Shown piece after piece: positions 22,842 through 33,792 of a DNA stretch of 64,000 nucleotides. Each line of letters begins with the position of its first letter. Within the stretch, counting starts at the first letter, position 1. The stretch is from Punctularia strigosozonata HHB-11173 SS5 (taxonomy: Eukaryota; Basidiomycota; Agaricomycetes; Corticiales; Punctulariaceae), in the NCBI RefSeq assembly GCF_000264995.1, contig NW_006767444.1:507472-571471 (forward strand). The letters are read 5' to 3'. Position numbers and translations under genes: made by a program. The notes under the pieces were generated by a model, which did not search any database, was not told where the DNA came from, and saw only the letters and a list, made by a program, of their open reading frames with translations.

Positions 22842-23205
22842 GATATTGCTTCGTTCTGCTTAGTTGTGATGGGAGGGCATGCTCGCTTTTGTAGCGTTAC
22901 ACTCGTGAACCATTGGCACGTTCGCGTTTGTGGTGCTTGCGCACGTTCTTCATTCCTAGGATAATTAACCACGTAAGTGCATGTGGACAGGAAAGCAGAA
23001 GTGTTCTAACTTAGTAGTGCTGACGATGGCGCGACGAAAAGACGGCAAGTCGGAGTGATGTTTCATCAATTACTGCGTAATAGCAGAAGAACGTGGACGC
23101 CTGGACCCAAACGAGAAGATTCGTCGATCACACAAAGCACCCGATGAACCCAATCATATTCTGCGCGACTCTAACAGCTGTCCTCGCACACAATATACCC
23201 AGCGC
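22842..23205. other. Spacer between the tandem SurE-like genes
   Basis: Contains the copy 1 promoter and the copy 2 3' UTR. A GCGCACGTTCTTC element near 22936-22948 recurs upstream of copy 2 near 24567-24579. This supports duplication of the promoter along with the gene. Confidence 0.5.
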
Positions 23206-24419
23206 TTATGGCAGGCAGCTCAGCAAGCTTTTGATCTTCCTAAGCACGAATGCCTGCGTCTTGGCATCGACGTCCGACTTTGTCACCGCATTCATCACGC
23301 TCACGCTGACGAAGCACCCGCCGGTCGTGCCTACCACCGTCGTCTCGTCCGGCAGGTGGTCGCTCCCGCAGTGCTCAACATCGGTCTGGCTCGTGTTGAC
23401 GAAGATACGCGAGAAGACGAACTTGAAGTCGGACGGCTGCGTGCAGTTGGTACCCGTGGCAGGGTAGTTCACGTTGAGCGTGATGTTACGAGGCAAGATC
23501 GGTTTGGGGGTTGAGAGCAGCTTCTGCGTGAAGATCGTCCCGAGCTCGGCGTAGGTCGCGGCTGACGTGGCGAGGGCTGAAGAAGCGTTCGCGTAGGAGA
23601 CTTGAGCAGTCGAGGAGCCAGACGCGGAAAATCCGACGCTAGGGATGCCTTCTTTTGCAGCCTCCGTCGCGGCACCACTGGATATAAAAGATCAATGACA
23701 CGAGCAGGAGGACCAGGTTAGCGAGAACTTACACGGTCCCGGAAATCAAGACGGTGGACCCCAAGTTATCTACTGAAGGTCAGAATACAATGAATCACGC
23801 TGGTGAAAAAGGTACTCACTGCCAACATTGGGGCCCGAGAACACAAAATCGGGTTTGGAATGGAAGAATTTGGGAGAAAGCGTCTGAATACCGAACCGAG
23901 CGGCATCCACCCTATTCGAGCAAGTTCGGTTCGACGAGATGCGAAAGCGCAATAGGTCAGTCCGGTGCTTACGGGAAGGCATTGACGTAGTTCAAGCGTG
24001 CTGGAAGGGAAATATCAGTATCACGCTTACACACTTTACTACTTGACGTACGATCGGACGCATTGAAGCCGGTAGCAGGAGCTCCAGCAGGGCATGTACC
24101 GTATTCACATCCATTGGTCACAACGGTCGCTGGCGCGTCCGACGATCCCGTGCCGGATTTGTCCACTGCAGGGGCCGACAGGATAACCTATCGCGTATCG
24201 TTGAGCGTAAGTATGCTCCCATCTTCGGGAGACGGTTAATGAGAAACATACGTCGAAACCAGCTTTTTTGAGGGCATCGTTTTGCGCGCGAATGGTCAGC
24301 GCAGCCCATCCGTCGTCATTCGTCAGCACCAGCTTGTGGAACAGCTCGTGAGGGGACGGCCTAGCCACCGCTAGGAGCGATGACGAGAGTAGTAATGCCA
24401 GTAGAGGAAACGAGATCAT
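23206..24419 (-). CDS. SurE-like secreted phosphatase/nucleotidase, copy 2
   Basis: Paralogue of the gene at 21620-22841, with the same exon plan. The signal peptide MISFPLLALLLSSSLLAVA is followed by HKLVLTNDDGWAALTIRAQ (metal-binding DD), then LSAPAVDKSGTGSS, CEYGTCPAGAPATGFNASD, ARLNYVNAFP, VDAARFGIQTL, PDFVFSGPNVGS and GAATEAAKEG. The C-terminal half runs NITLNVNYPATG, FSRIFVNTSQTDVEHCGSD, VSVSVMNAVTKSDVDAKT and ends LLSCLP. The conserved blocks are near-identical between copies while the signal peptides and Ser/Ala-rich loops differ, so the duplication is not very recent. All needed splice sites are present. Likely an extracellular phosphate-scavenging enzyme; the exact substrate is unknown. 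Confidence 0.87.
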
Positions 24420-25296
24420 GACGGGATCGAATCCTTGAAATTTCGCGGACCAGCAACAACTTCGTACTTTATAGATAGGCAGCGATGCCGTGACCAGAAT
24501 AGATCGTTCGTGCGTGGAGCATCCGGACGCGTTGCAAAACGTCGGGCATGGCGCGCGCTACGACCGCGCACGTTCTTCGCGTATTGATTCTAAGTGGCCG
24601 CACGCGCATTCGGGTCGGCTTGCAGAAGCGGGCCGGATCAAGGGGAAGCTGCTGCGTAAGTCATGTGCGCCATATGATCATCACGGGACCGTACCGGAAA
24701 AGCATTCGCCAGTCTCGCGCTTGGAGGAGCGGGTCGAGATGGGACAGCTTCGCGACTCGCGAGCCTTCGACGTTGACGCAATAACGAAGGACGGCAAGAA
24801 AGACCCTCGAGTGCCGCGAAACATTCCATTACGATGGGCCCGGCAGGCGCCTCAAAGTAGACATCCCCCTAGGTCATGAAAAGAATGCAATGAGTGGTCC
24901 GTCAGCCGTGCCGTAGACTGCAAGTGGAGATGAACGTAGCAGGGCATCGGTGGAGTAACGAAAATACTTCAATCGCAGCAAGTCTTCGGGGCGATATAGT
25001 GGCTGAGAATAGACACTCGATCCTTTGCATCGTTCTGTGGCGTATGATGTACAAAAGCAAGGAGACTACGAAACCATTTATGATCCTGAAACGCAGAAGT
25101 AATCAGCCATCGGGCAAACAAAGAATACGAAAGACGCACATAAGTTACCGGACCCTGTCCGCCATCTCGCCGGAAGTGAGCCGCGCAGCCCATCTCCGGA
25201 CTGCCATGATTACATCCCCAGCATCCGTAACCCGCTTCCCCCTCCGAGATCCAGAATATATATGTTGCACATTCAAGTTGAAGAAAAACCGGAGTC
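24420..25296. other. Intergenic region upstream of SurE-like copy 2
   Basis: No gene is called. A 129-codon plus-strand frame at 24490-24879 has no recognised motif and overlaps the SurE promoter. The right part is AT-rich 3' flank of the kelch gene. Confidence 0.45.
24468..24473 (-). promoter_or_regulatory. TATA box of SurE-like copy 2
   Basis: On the minus strand this reads CTATCTATAAAGTACG, with TATAAA about 50 bp before the ATG at 24419. Copy 1 has no equally clear box at the same distance, so the two copies may be expressed differently. Confidence 0.55.
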
Positions 25297-26908
25297 CTAT
25301 AGTAAATCCATCTCGATCCGAAAGCTCGTCACCTGCGGCAGGTACGCAGCAGCAGCAAGGTCGAGTATATGAACATCATCGTATACCTCGTGCCCGTTGA
25401 ATCCGCCAAACACGAACAGTCGGCCGTCAGCCAGAACTGCGACGTGGTAGCCCCGCGGAGACGGCCGCTTGCCAACGGTCTGGCGCGCTTCGTACTGTAA
25501 CGACACTGTAAATCGTGTGAATGAAGGATACTGAATGTGAGTTTGGAGAGAGTTTTGCTCACCAAGGTTGAAGAGGAGAAGCTCGGAGGTGTAGTTGGTT
25601 CCGTCGTGACCGCCCGTGATGAATAGGTATGAGCCGATCTGGGTCGAGCTATGGGATAGCCGCCGATGGGCCACTTCGAGCTTGACGTTTAACCAACCGA
25701 GCGTATCTGCGTCCGAGACATCACTCAACGAGCAGCACCGGGCAAGGAAGGCGCGCGCACCTATGTTGAACAACCATACGTCCGAGAAGCATTCCCTCCC
25801 GTCGCTACCGCCGATGACCACCATAACGTTCCCGATGAGGTTGGCGGTGTGATATCCTCTAGGGCTCGGTTTCTTCGGCCCCGTCTCGATAAGCTCCCAT
25901 CGCATCCGGTCGATGGGCACGCCGACATCGAGCGTCCAGACGTCGTTCAGCGCCTCCATTCCATTCCCTCCACCGAAAATCCAGAGCTTGTTCTTGTGGT
26001 GGACGGTGGTGTGCGCGCGTCGGGGCGCCGGTATCGGGTGTGAGAAGACGGGTTTAGTCCAGCGCCGGGTAACGGTGTCGAGCACGTAGACGTCGTTGTA
26101 GTACTGTGGGCCCTGGCCTCCGCCAAAGATCACGATCTTGCGGTCGACGAGCGTTGCGCTATGCGCGCGGCAGGGTGGCGGTATATCTCCAAGCATTTGC
26201 GGGTGACTCCAGAACATGGTCTCTGGCGCGCATATAGTCAGATATGGCGGATATGAGCTGTCTATATGCGCTTCAGGACATACCGACGTCGAAGCACCAC
26301 ACGTCCTGCCAACACCCTTTGTCGTCGCATCCGCCGAACACCCAGGCTACGTTGTCCACCATCGTAACCGTATGCGCGCGCATCCCGCGAGTCGGCAGAT
26401 AGCCATACACCGGCGCCGGGCTCCAATGCATCAACGTCGCTGGCACCGGCTTCGCGTTTTTGTCGTGGGGTAGACGCGGCGTCGCGCGGTAGCGCTCGCC
26501 CGGGCCAGGCGTGCCCGTGTCCGCGGTGCTGCGCTTCTTCGACGGCGCCTTAGCGTCCTTCAGCGAGCTGGAGCCGCCCGCGACGGCCGACGTCGCGCTC
26601 GCTGAGCGCCTCACGGACGGGTTCGGCGTGCTCGCGCTGCGCGTGGGGCTGGCTTCGCCGCTGGTCGCGCCGTTGCGGATTGATCGGTCGGAGGCGGAGC
26701 GCGGGACGCCTTGCGGCTTCCGTGGCCCTAGAGGTGAGCGCGGAGGCGCTCCATACGGCGGTAGTGTCGAACTGGACGCGGTTGCGGCATGCATGGCGTA
26801 CGGCGATCGAGGACCTGGCGAATCGGTGCGGGTTGGGCTAAGGGTGCCCTCCTCGGGGACGTCGCTCAAGTTCGACCGCAGGTCCCCCCTTGAGTCTTGT
26901 CGAGACAT
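25297..26908 (-). CDS. Kelch-repeat protein with a disordered N-terminus, four exons
   Basis: Kelch proteins form beta-propellers used as scaffolds, for example in fungal polarity and Ras pathways (Tea1, Ral2). The N-terminal 160 or so residues are Ser/Pro/Arg-rich (MSRQDSRGDLRSNLSD, GPRSPYAMHAA). The propeller starts at LMHWSPAPVYGYLPTRGMRAHT. Blades are visible as VAWVFGGCDDKGCWQDVW, IVIFGGGQGPQYYNDVYVLD, LWIFGGGNGMEALNDVWTLD, MVVIGGSDGRECFSDVWLFN, LFITGGHDGTNYTSELLLFN and LFVFGGFNGHEVYDDVHILD. That makes six blades with the GG and W/Y pattern. Introns are near 26218-26283, 25711-25764 and 25506-25562. It ends SFRIEMDLL. No catalytic domain is present, so the role is as a binding scaffold. 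Confidence 0.88.
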
Positions 26909-27907
26909 GATTGTTTGAATTTTATGTGGTGCTACTCAGCCTCGTTCGTGTTCCGTAGGAATTGCGAGAGGGGACAGAGGCAGCATGCAGCCCGTTCGAA
27001 AGGACAGACTAAGCGTGAGAACAAACGGGAGTAAAGCTCGCATTGGGTCGAATGATTCGTCTCACTTCCCCTTTGACTTCGACATCGCGGCATACACTCG
27101 GGTCATGTTTGTCATGCACAGGTCTCTAATTCGATATCCTTTGGTCCTGTAGGACAGAAATAATCGATTTTTTGCGAGGGGTCGGGCCGATCAAGGCGTC
27201 TTGTAAGCCCGTTGCCGTTGTCCTTCGTCCGATACATGTGATCGACCGCGACCCCATCAGGGATCTCCAGGTATCCACCGTCGTTCATGCGCTTCATCTG
27301 AGGTATCCGCAACGTTTGATCTTGGCTGCATGGACTACCTTCCGCGTGGATACGCCATCTTGATGCTTCCTCCTCCGGTAGCCTTCTCAGCGACTAGCCT
27401 TGGGACGTAGGCAGTCTTCAGAGGTTCGTCATTCTCTGTGTTTCACCGAAAATTTGTTCGACGAATGTGAATCAAGTTGAATGCAGCTTTCCGAAATCGC
27501 ACTCGTACAACAATGGCACGCTGGGCGATTTGGGACATCTGGAATGAAGCGTTGGGCGTCGCGACAACACCAAGCTATGCATGTGGCAATCGGCATCTCT
27601 GCATCGTGGTTTGCGAGAGCTTCCGCGTTGCTCAGCGCTTCGGATACGAACTGCACCGAAGTGGATCATGCTCAACGGTTTCCATTCACCGTGCGGACGA
27701 CACAGCTGTCATGAATCACACATGGTACACCCAGTATCTCGTCCGCGCCTCGGGATCCCCGTACGGGGCCCGCGATCGTTTCTGGGAAATCGGCAATACT
27801 GAGAGATAAAAGAGGCTTCCTGAGCCACCGATGCCTCCTCGTCATTGGGCGCTCTTCTCTTTGACACTCTCACCGGTCTCGCGACTTGCAAGCTCACGAA
27901 GCTCACC
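26909..27907. other. Intergenic region; its right part is the duplicated Lys-N promoter
   Basis: No gene is called. From about 27340 onwards the sequence recurs in altered form upstream of the second Lys-N gene. Shared blocks include CGCGTGGA.AC near 27345, CTTCCGCGTTGCTCA near 27620, and the TATA region. Confidence 0.5.
27806..27812 (+). promoter_or_regulatory. TATA box of Lys-N gene A
   Basis: ATAAAAG, about 100 bp before the ATG at 27908. The same element, ATAAAAGG, lies at 30432-30439 before gene B, at a similar distance. Confidence 0.55.
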
Positions 27908-29078
27908 ATGTTCTTCCGTGCTGCGTTGCTCGCCCTGGTCTCCTCCGCGGTGGCCGTCTCCGCCACCCCGGGCCTCACCCTTAGTGTCTCGGGACCCGAG
28001 GCTGTCGATGGTGTAGAGAACCTCAAGGTCGGTCCACGAATACACGAGACGACTGTACATATTGTTGACTAGCGATCCCTCAGGTCGTCACCACCGTCAA
28101 GAACACCGGTGATGAGACTCTCAAGCTCCTCAACAACCCTTCCTCCGTCCTGAGGAAGGCCCCAACCAACTCCTTCACCATCGCTGATCACACTGGCGCG
28201 TCGCCCTCCTTCAACGGCATCGTCGTCAAGTACGCCATGGACAAGGCTGTCAACTCCCATAAGGACACTTCCTTCACGGTCCTCGCTCCTGGTACGTTAC
28301 CAACCCTCCTCTCGTGCTCAATTCTCGGCTGATCCCGCTTCGCCGTGCAGGTGCCTCCGTCTCCATCGAGCACGACCTGTCCGCCGCCTACAACTTCACC
28401 TCGTCCGGTAGCAGCACCTACAGCATCGAGCCATCGAACCTCTTCCACTACGTCGACTCGGAGACGAGCAAGCCCGTCGCCCTCTACGCCGACGTCGAGG
28501 GCGCTCACGTTGCCGCCGTCTCGGGCAAGCTCGCCGTTGCTCGCCCGACCCCGACGCTCACCAAACGCGAGAGCTTCGTCGGCTGTTCCTCGTCCGAGAA
28601 GTCGAAGGTGTCGTCCGCCGCTACCCACGCGCAGTCCTACGCGAAGAAGGCCTACAACTACCTCTCCACCAACACCGCCTCCACCCCCCGCTACACGACC
28701 TGGTTCGGCACCTACACCTCCAAGCGCCATTCCACCGTCCTCTCCCACTACTCCAACATGAACTCGGCCTCCTACGCCGACTTCACGTACGACTGCTCGA
28801 CCTGCGACGAGGCGGACACGTACGCTTACGTCTATCCCGACTCGTACGGCAAGGTCTACCTCTGCCCCGTGTTCTGGGAGACGACCACGACCGGCACCGA
28901 CTCCCGCGCGGGCACGCTGATCCACGAGTCCTCGCACTTCACCAAGATCGCCGGCACGGACGACCACGTGTACGGCCAGACCGACGCCAAGTCGCTCGCG
29001 AAGAGCAACCCCACCGAGGCGATCGACAACGCGGATAACCACGAATACTTTGCGGAGAACCACCCTTCGCAAGACTGA
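27908..29078 (+). CDS. Peptidyl-Lys metalloendopeptidase (Lys-N, family M35), copy A
   Basis: A secreted zinc protease that cuts on the N-terminal side of lysine, known from Grifola, Pleurotus and Armillaria. Three exons: the first ends VENLK, the second runs VVTTVKNTGDETL to VLAPG, and the third starts ASVSIEHDLSAAYNF. The signal peptide is MFFRAALLALVSSAVAVSA. A propeptide follows and ends at a Kex2-like LTKR site, so the mature enzyme should begin ESFVGCSSSEK and be close to the 167 residues of the Grifola enzyme. Aspzincin features are present: HESSH (HExxH) and the GTDDHVYG motif, whose Asp is the third zinc ligand. The conserved block STPRYTTWFGTY and the terminal NADNHEYFAEN also match. 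Nothing is broken. Gene B is its tandem copy. Confidence 0.93.
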
Positions 29079-30520
29079 GCTGGCGCTATCATAGGCCTAC
29101 CTCTCATCGCGACGCGCACGGTGACGAGTAGATGACGATCGTTGTACAAAAGCTGTATGGACATTGCAACTATACCCGGATTCTTGGATTGTTCCACGGA
29201 TGAGATGTGCTTCAAGTGGTGCGTTGTCGTCGTTAATTCACCCGTAAGGTCCAACCGTCCGTGGACACAACGGAGGAGAATCAAGCGCAAGTGGCATCAA
29301 ATGAAATTCAATCCGTCGCACACAACCTCGACTTCCGTACCCGCACTAACCGGTAGAGATCGCCTTCTAGCGTTCCCGACATACTATCGATATACCATGC
29401 ATGAGATTTTGACTTCTAACCGCATCTCTGGAATCCTTTCATGGCCAACTGAGCTGCCACGACGACATCATGGTCAACGCCTCCATTGAAGACTCAGGAA
29501 GAATGTCTCCAACAAAAAAAAAGGGCACAACAGGAGGTGCCGGAGAGTTTATTTCTATTGTTTGTCAAAGGGCGGATCCAGCGAAGCAGAGTCCCTGCGA
29601 CCTGACGTTCGAGAGAGCGTTGCACACGAGGGCCGAAATGATGATTTATCAACATCATACCCTCACTTGAGCATGCATTCTCCTCGCGCTTTTGTGGATG
29701 TATTGAATGGATGCCCCGAATAGTGCTTGTTTCTTAAAGCGGCGTACGAATGAGCTCCTGAGCTGTAACAGAGAATTTCGTGCGGGGAATTAGCGGGGAA
29801 TGCGTCAGTGGTCCCACGGTATTGGCAGGACGTGTTTCCTTCCCGTCCCGCGTGGACACCGCATCTTTGATGCTTCTTAGTTTCTCCTCTCCTTCGAGGG
29901 CCCAGTCGACGAAATCGACAGCAAATCAGCGTCCGATGGCACCAGGCAGTTGTCCTACTCTGCCGTTGGGCCGTCATAGGATCGTCAGGTTTCACTCATG
30001 GATGGCCGACAGACTCAGTACGAGATGAAATCCCTCGGCGATCCGAAACCATGCTCGTGTCGCAGATAGATTGGCGAGCAATTCTCAGTCCAGACTTGGT
30101 CCGGAGCGAGACTCACTAGACGTTATCTACCATGGAACACCGAACGTTACGACGGGCCACGAAGATACGCGCGTGGTGATCAACATCTTCATGTCGGAGC
30201 AGGGCGTTTCTCGGTGTGCATGGACTTCTTCCGCGTTGCTCACTGCTTCGCAAAAGGGCTGCACCGGAGCGGTTCTTGCTCTTGGCGCTCCTTGTTTGTA
30301 TCAAGCCATGCTTAACATTCCCATCTCGTATCTATTCATCGCGCGGACGACATAGGATGCATGTGCACGACACGAGCTGCGTCTCGGAAACGGGGATCGC
30401 GATAATTCCGCCCGGATATACCCAAGAACGCATAAAAGGGGCGTGCTGAGACCGACGGATCCTTGTCACTAGGCGCTCTTGTCTTGGTACCCTCACCTGT
30501 CTCGCGACTCGCAGCTCACC
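29079..30520. other. Spacer between the Lys-N genes
   Basis: The first 250 bp match the 3' flank of gene B, and from about 29840 onward it matches the promoter of gene A. The middle (about 29350-29840) shows no counterpart and no gene. Confidence 0.5.
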
Positions 30521-31930
30521 ATGTTCTTCCGCGCCGCCTTGCTCGCCCTAGTCTCCTCCGCGGTGGCCGTCTCCGCCACCCGAGGCCTCACCCTCAGCGT
30601 CTCCGGCCCCGAATCTGTCGCCGATGTTGAGAACCTTAAGGTCTGTTGAGCACACCAGCGAACTCACGAGCCACCCGTGTTGACCAGGCATTCAACGCCT
30701 TTAGATCGTCACCACCGTCAAGAACACCGGTGATGAGACCCTCAAACTCCTCAACAACCCCTCCTCCGTCCTGAGGAAGGCGCCCACCAACTCCTTCAGC
30801 ATTGCCGATCACACCGGCGCGTCGCCTTCGTTCAATGGCATCGTGGTCAAGTACGCGATGAACAAGGCGATTGAGTCCGAGAAGGACACTTCGTTCACGA
30901 TCCTTGCTCCTGGTACGTTATGCTTCGTATTCGCCGTCAAGGTATCCCTGACTGACATACTCCGCGCGTAGGTGCCTCCGTCTCCATCGAGCACGATCTC
31001 TCCGCCGCCTACAACTTCACCTCGTCCGGTAGCAGCACCTACAGCATCGAGCCGTCGAACCTCTTCCACTATGTCGACCCGGAGACCAAGCAGGCCGTCG
31101 CCCTCTACGCCGACGTCGAGCGCGCTCACGTCGCCGCCGTCTCGGGCAAGCTCGCCGTCGCGCGCCCGATCCCGACGCTCACCAAGCGCGAGAGCTTCGT
31201 CGGCTGCTCCTCCTCCGAGAAGTCCGAGGTCTCCTCCGCTGCGACCGCCGCGCAGTCGTACGCCAAGGGCGCGTACAACTACCTCTCCACCAACACGGCC
31301 TCCACTCCGCGCTACACGACCTGGTTCGGCACCTACACCTCCAAGCGCCACTCCACCGTCCTCTCCCACTACTCCAACATGAACTCGGCCTCCTACGCCG
31401 ACTTCACGTACGACTGCTCGACCTGCGACGAGGCGGACACGTACGCTTACGTCTACCCTGACACCTACGGCAAGGTCTACCTCTGCGACGTATTCTGGGA
31501 GACGACCACGACCGGCACCGACTCCCGCGCGGGCACGCTGATCCATGAGTCTTCGCATTTCACCAAGATCGCCGGCACGGACGACCACGTGTACGGCCAG
31601 AGCGCCGCGAAGTCGCTCGCGAAGAGCAATCCTACCGAGGCGATTGACAACGCGGATAACCACGAATACTTCGCGGAGAACAACCCTTCGCTGTCCTAAG
31701 CATTTCAGCGGAGGGCGGTCGAATTTGTGGCACGGTAACGATCAGTTGACGATAGTTGTTGTATAAAAGTTGTACGGACACGGAAATGGAATCGGATCTT
31801 GCATTGCCTTCGGATCTGCTGTCAATCTGCATCACAATCAAGTGAAATGTTGTGTCGTGCGGGTCGTGATTGCAAGTATTAGGCCATCCGTACGATACAA
31901 CCATCCAACCCATGAACGCAAGAAAAAAGA
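29840..31930 (+). repeat. Segmental duplication unit B (Lys-N gene plus flanks)
   Basis: Counterpart of unit A, in direct orientation. The 5' block CCGCGTGGACACCGCATC near 29848 pairs with the 27340 region. 3' blocks such as TTGACGATAGTTGT (31746-31759) pair with GATGACGATCGTTGT near 29132. Confidence 0.75.
30521..31699 (+). CDS. Peptidyl-Lys metalloendopeptidase (Lys-N, family M35), copy B
   Basis: Same three-exon structure as copy A, with the same signal peptide (MFFRAALLALVSSAVAVSA), propeptide, LTKR processing site, HESSH zinc site and GTDDHVYG motif. Differences are scattered: SATRGL for SATPGL, MNKAIESEK for MDKAVNSHK, YLCDVFW for YLCPVFW, and a C-terminus ENNPSLS for ENHPSQD. Introns (about 30642-30705 and 30915-30971) are diverged while exons are largely conserved, which implies selection on both copies. 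The stop TAA is at 31697-31699. It has a TATA-like ATAAAAGG 89 bp upstream. Both copies look functional; they may differ in regulation. Confidence 0.93.
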
Positions 31931-31995
31931 AAAGCACGTAACGCCAATGAGGAAACGAACCGACCCATCCCATCCAAGTCGTCATCCATCGCACG

Positions 31996-33792
31996 CTACT
32001 TCACTCTTGTCTCCGCAGCGGCGCCTCCCACCGGTCGACTGCGCTGGCTAGCCACACGGTTCCCGATCGGCTTTACCTCCCTACTCCTTCCTCGAGGCTC
32101 ATCGTCATCGCTCGTCCAGTACTCCTCGCTCTCGTCGTCTTCATCCTCTGTGACCATATGCGCCCACCGACCCGAATCGCGCTCGATGCTTTCCACCGTC
32201 CTCGTCCCGATACGCTTGACGTACGGACTCCGCCCCCTCTCGTCCTCTTCCGACGACATCTCCGCGTCCTCATCCTCCGACGTCCAATACCCGTCCTCCA
32301 CTTCGGACGTGCCAGATCGCGCGTCGTGGTAAGGCATCGAGCTCCCCGTCGACATCTCGTCGTCACTGTAGTCCGGATCTTCGTGTCGTCGCTTGGTCAT
32401 CCAGACCGACTCCAACGGCATCGGGGACAGGGACCATGGATGGGCAGACGATTCACTTGCACTCCCCGTCATCTGCGAGAGATCGGACGTCGGAGACGCC
32501 GACGCCGAAGAACCCGATACCGTCGAGCTCGAACTCGAGCTGGCTAATGGCGACGATTCCAATCCCGAGGTCGAGCCACGTGCGTCGTCCGCGTCCTCGT
32601 CGAAGTCCTCCTCCGGGAACCATATCTGGCCCAACCCAAGGTCGTGCATCCGTGTCATCTTGAGCAGCAGACCGAGTCCTTCGTGTTCGCCGTTGTTTGC
32701 TGTATCCGCATGCGGTGAGTCCTGCCAGAAAGGCGCGACGTGAGCGACGTGCGGGATATGTGAAGGCGTGAAGGTACGGACCAGCAAATCCCAGATCTCG
32801 TCGTCCATATCCTCCGCGATCGCACCCCACGTCGTCCTGACGCCCTTCTGCACGAGAGGATGGTCGAGCGTGAGCGTGGGCGAGGGGAGCGAGGAGAGAA
32901 AGGCTAGAATGAAGCACACGGGCGAGCCTGGCCAGCATTACGTCAATCGGCGTTCTCGCGTGCGACCCCGGCGTATATGAACGAGGGAGAAGACGTACAT
33001 AGTCCACTGAGCTCTTGTTCTGCAACAAGCTGGGCGGTCGGTGCGGGGGGACACGCGTTCATCGCGCCCGGTTGCTGTGATGTGTCGTCCTCGAAGTGAG
33101 GCTTAAGGGCATCGCCGACATTGAAGAGGCGTCTGCACGCGGGACAGATACGTGAAGTTCTCCGAGAGCGATTGTAGTACAGAATCTGCATGGAAGGGAA
33201 GGGAGACCTTCGGCGCTTTCGTCTCAGGGCGGGGGTAGATGCTTACCGATGACAGCTCCTTGCCCAGACCAGGCATTTCTTGCAACATATCCAGAACCTC
33301 TGGTGCAGAAAACGCAGCACAAAGCTCGTCGTCGAGCGAGGCGGGTGCTGCCCAGTAGGAAGAGAGGAACATGTCCACATCGCGAACGCGAGGGCCAGAC
33401 CCAGGATCGTGGATGCACGGCTCGGTGAGCTTGATAGCCTTGGGGCTCAAGAAGCCAAGCCCGGTGCATTTCTTCTTCCGAGGTAACTGTTGCAAGAAAG
33501 CTTCATGCTGGGTCGGCGACTGGGCCAGCAACGGATGGCGAGCTGTCTCTTCAGGTGGCTGTCGCTCCATGGTCATGGATGTGTCTTCCGCATCTTCGAA
33601 GACCTCGTGGGCTGGGTCATTATCAACAGTATAAGCAGTGGCTTCTATCGCATATTTGACATCTAGTGTCGAGTTCTTCGCGGCCAATGTTTCGCTTGTC
33701 ACCGGTACCTTCGTGTTCGGTTTGACATTCTGTCGCTTGGCTTGCTGAGCTTTTGCTTTGGATTTCTTCTTCGAGTTCCGTGGTCCGGGCAT
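31996..33792 (-). CDS. Uncharacterised acidic/Ser-rich protein with a CPAC motif, three exons, 554 aa
   Basis: I do not recognise the family. Exons: 33792-33247, 33185-32999 and 32927-31996, joined by GT-AG introns, total 1665 nt. The N-terminus is very basic (MPGPRNSKKKSKAKAQQAKR) and looks like a nuclear or nucleolar signal. A folded middle region has GLGFLSPKAIKLTEPCI and FLSSYWAAPASLDDELCAAF. It is followed by ILYYNRSRRTSRICPACRRL, ELSGLCSPVCFILAFLSSL and WGAIAEDMDDEIWDLL. Cys pairs (CPAC, CSPVC) could bind a metal. The C-terminal half is disordered, Ser-, Asp- and Glu-rich with WTSEDED- and WTSDDDE-type repeats and small basic patches, ending ETRVK. Conserved-looking splicing supports a real gene. 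The function is unknown. Confidence 0.75.

Larger units (their letters stand above)
27330..29330 (+). repeat. Segmental duplication unit A (Lys-N gene plus flanks)
   Basis: A unit of about 2 kb matching unit B at roughly 29840-31930. It covers about 560 bp of promoter, the whole three-exon gene and about 250 bp of 3' flank. The coding part is highly similar; introns and flanks are diverged and carry small insertions and deletions. Confidence 0.75.

Noticed and set aside
24490-24879. 129-codon plus-strand frame upstream of SurE-like copy 2
   Set aside because: It overlaps the SurE promoter, has no motif or intron signals, and its composition is not protein-like.
28188-29072. Long antisense frame opposite Lys-N gene A, with a similar one opposite gene B (30809-31663)
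   Set aside because: Its presence in both copies follows from the duplicated sense codons. Val/Gly/Arg-rich shadow, not an independent gene.
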